Both the position numbers and the translations under genes were made by a program. From the NCBI GenBank assembly GCA_965230665.1, contig CBDDLM010000004.1, forward strand, positions 124,001 through 188,000: DNA of 64,000 bases. Reading direction: 5' to 3'. Origin of the DNA: JAGNRR01 sp965230665. Lineage in GTDB: Bacteria > Bacteroidota > Bacteroidia > Chitinophagales > Chitinophagaceae. Below are positions 63,121 through 64,000 of the stretch, in pieces; the first letter of the stretch is position 1; every line of letters starts with the position of its first letter. The notes below the pieces were generated by a model. The model did not search any database. It was not told the DNA's origin and saw nothing but the letters and a program-made list of their open reading frames with translations.

Positions 63121-64000
63121 CTAAGGGCTATAAACGAATTTTGACGTATAAGAATTATAAGTTGTGCGCATGGATAAAAAATAAGATCCCATAGCTAATC
63201 CTAAACTTGCCAAATCGATACTTCTTTTATAATATCCTGGTGTATATGATTTATGATATTCTTTATAAACAATATTGCCTTCCACATCATAAACTAAAAA
63301 ACTAACCCGACCAGGTGTGACAATTTTAAAGTGATAAGTTAATAAATCCCTTGAAGGATTATTTGTAACTTGGATGAAATTTGCATCTGAGATTCTAACA
63401 TCAACGACATCATCACAGTCCTTACAAACCTTATATAAATATAAACTTGGCTTAGTAGGTCGAACATTCAATGAATCTCGTTCTCCTATAAAGGTAACAT
63501 GGGCTAGTATAATACTGTTCCCTTTTGAGTCCAGTACTGATTTTACCTCGCCCAATTGTCCCCTTGCTGTATCAACCGTTTCCGAATATACTTCCTCTAC
63601 ATTACCACGCTCATTGTTAATCCTTCTCGTTTTAATAGCAACAGCTTCAGTTATAGTACTAAACTGCCCTGGATATTGGATAAAGTATTTACCAGTTACA
63701 ACAAAACAATCAGGATGATACCCCAAACTCTCATAACTCTCCAAATCGTAGTTAGCCTGTTGCATAACCCAAATCTCATTCCCCATGGCGTCAAACTTTC
63801 TTGGGCCGTAATTCTGAGGTCCCCAATGAGACACAAACATCCCATCAGGAATATCTAAAAGGTGAAAAACCCTAAATGTCAATTTTCTTTCTAACAATTC
63901 GCACCTACTATTGAATTTAAAAAAATCTACACCAGAAACATAAATATTTCCATTCTTTACTAAGATCTCAGCAGAGTTTAAAGAAGCTCTATTAACTGAA
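63121..64000 (-). CDS. T9SS type A secreted protein, 5' end cut by window edge
   Basis: The frame is open to the right edge; translated upstream of the TTG at 63897 it still reads as protein (AEILVKNGNIYVSGVDFFK), so the gene continues outside the window. The visible part (about 293 codons) contains propeller-like strands (GMFVSHWGPQNYGPRKFDAM, GNEIWVMQQANYD, GKYFIQYPGQFSTITEAVAI) and ends with a T9SS type A-like domain: DANFIQVTNNPSRDLLTYHF, SFLVYDVEGNIVYKEYH and GLAMGSYFLSMRT. Exported to the surface. Function of the rest unknown. Confidence 0.75.
   Translation of the reverse strand, partial: SVNRASLNSAEILVKNGNIYVSGVDFFKFNSRCELLERKLTFRVFHLLDIPDGMFVSHWGPQNYGPRKFDAMGNEIWVMQQANYDLESYESLGYHPDCFVVTGKYFIQYPGQFSTITEAVAIKTRRINNERGNVEEVYSETVDTARGQLGEVKSVLDSKGNSIILAHVTFIGERDSLNVRPTKPSLYLYKVCKDCDDVVDVRISDANFIQVTNNPSRDLLTYHFKIVTPGRVSFLVYDVEGNIVYKEYHKSYTPGYYKRSIDLASLGLAMGSYFLSMRTTYNSYTSKFVYSP

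Noticed and set aside
1..64000. CRISPR arrays, tRNA or rRNA genes, IS elements
   Set aside because: No repeat-spacer array, cloverleaf, rRNA sequence or transposase reading frame was seen on either strand.

Overview
The window comes from a member of the Bacteroidota. The evidence is the number of secreted proteins with type IX secretion (T9SS) C-terminal sorting modules (YPNP-type A signals at 9936-12443, 14814-16385, 39783-41897 and 63121-64000; a gliding-motility-type B module at 58409-59977), the nusB-DUF1573-yajC-coaE gene order, Omp28, DUF3078 and DUF7948 families, A-rich leaders instead of Shine-Dalgarno sites, and promoters of the Bacteroidota type (TTTG, about 20 nt, TAnnTTTG). The order cannot be fixed by eye; a Sphingobacteriales/Chitinophagales-like lineage is plausible.

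Region 1 (1-9734) is an AT-rich accessory island. It holds a SIR2-like NADase gene cut by the left edge, overlapping by one base a HerA-type ATPase gene (the SIR2-HerA anti-phage architecture). A two-gene envelope cassette follows (membrane-anchored beta-sandwich protein plus a secreted pentapeptide-repeat protein), then a 1088-residue protein with a phospholipase-D-like HDR motif. No integrase, transposase or tRNA is visible.

Region 2 (9735-19056) is envelope and secretion: a secreted protein with the phosphohistidine and ATP-grasp modules of glucan-water-dikinase-type enzymes, an outer-membrane barrel protein, a SnoaL-like protein, a secreted sulfatase, an MscS channel, two tiny membrane proteins and a GT2 glycosyltransferase.

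Region 3 (19051-32803) is mainly housekeeping: the nusB-DUF1573-yajC-coaE-lipoprotein-pcm-YdeI operon, an RpfF-like crotonase (possible DSF-signal synthase), two tandem Omp28 lipoproteins with copied terminators followed by a MauE-thioredoxin fusion, a DnaQ-like exonuclease, a polyprenol-phosphate mannosyltransferase, trxA and dnaE.

Region 4 (32804-44725) is variable: an EGF-like lipoprotein, small secreted proteins, a thioredoxin-reductase-like flavoprotein behind a perfect palindrome, a beta-propeller, an exported DsbA-family protein, a GNAT acetyltransferase, an SGNH/BNR T9SS protein, a collar-domain protein, NlpC/P60, ClpS, a MurG-like glycosyltransferase and a 49-residue Cys-rich lipoprotein.

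Region 5 (44789-64000) is core: recR-metF, RidA, tsaB, an ArsR-type regulator with palindromic promoter, scpB, mfd, a DUF3078 protein, PPK2 with an MFS transporter, a frameshifted giant T9SS type B protein, clpX, clpP, an OmpA-like protein and a T9SS protein cut by the right edge. ClpS, ClpX and ClpP are all encoded here, though not in one operon.
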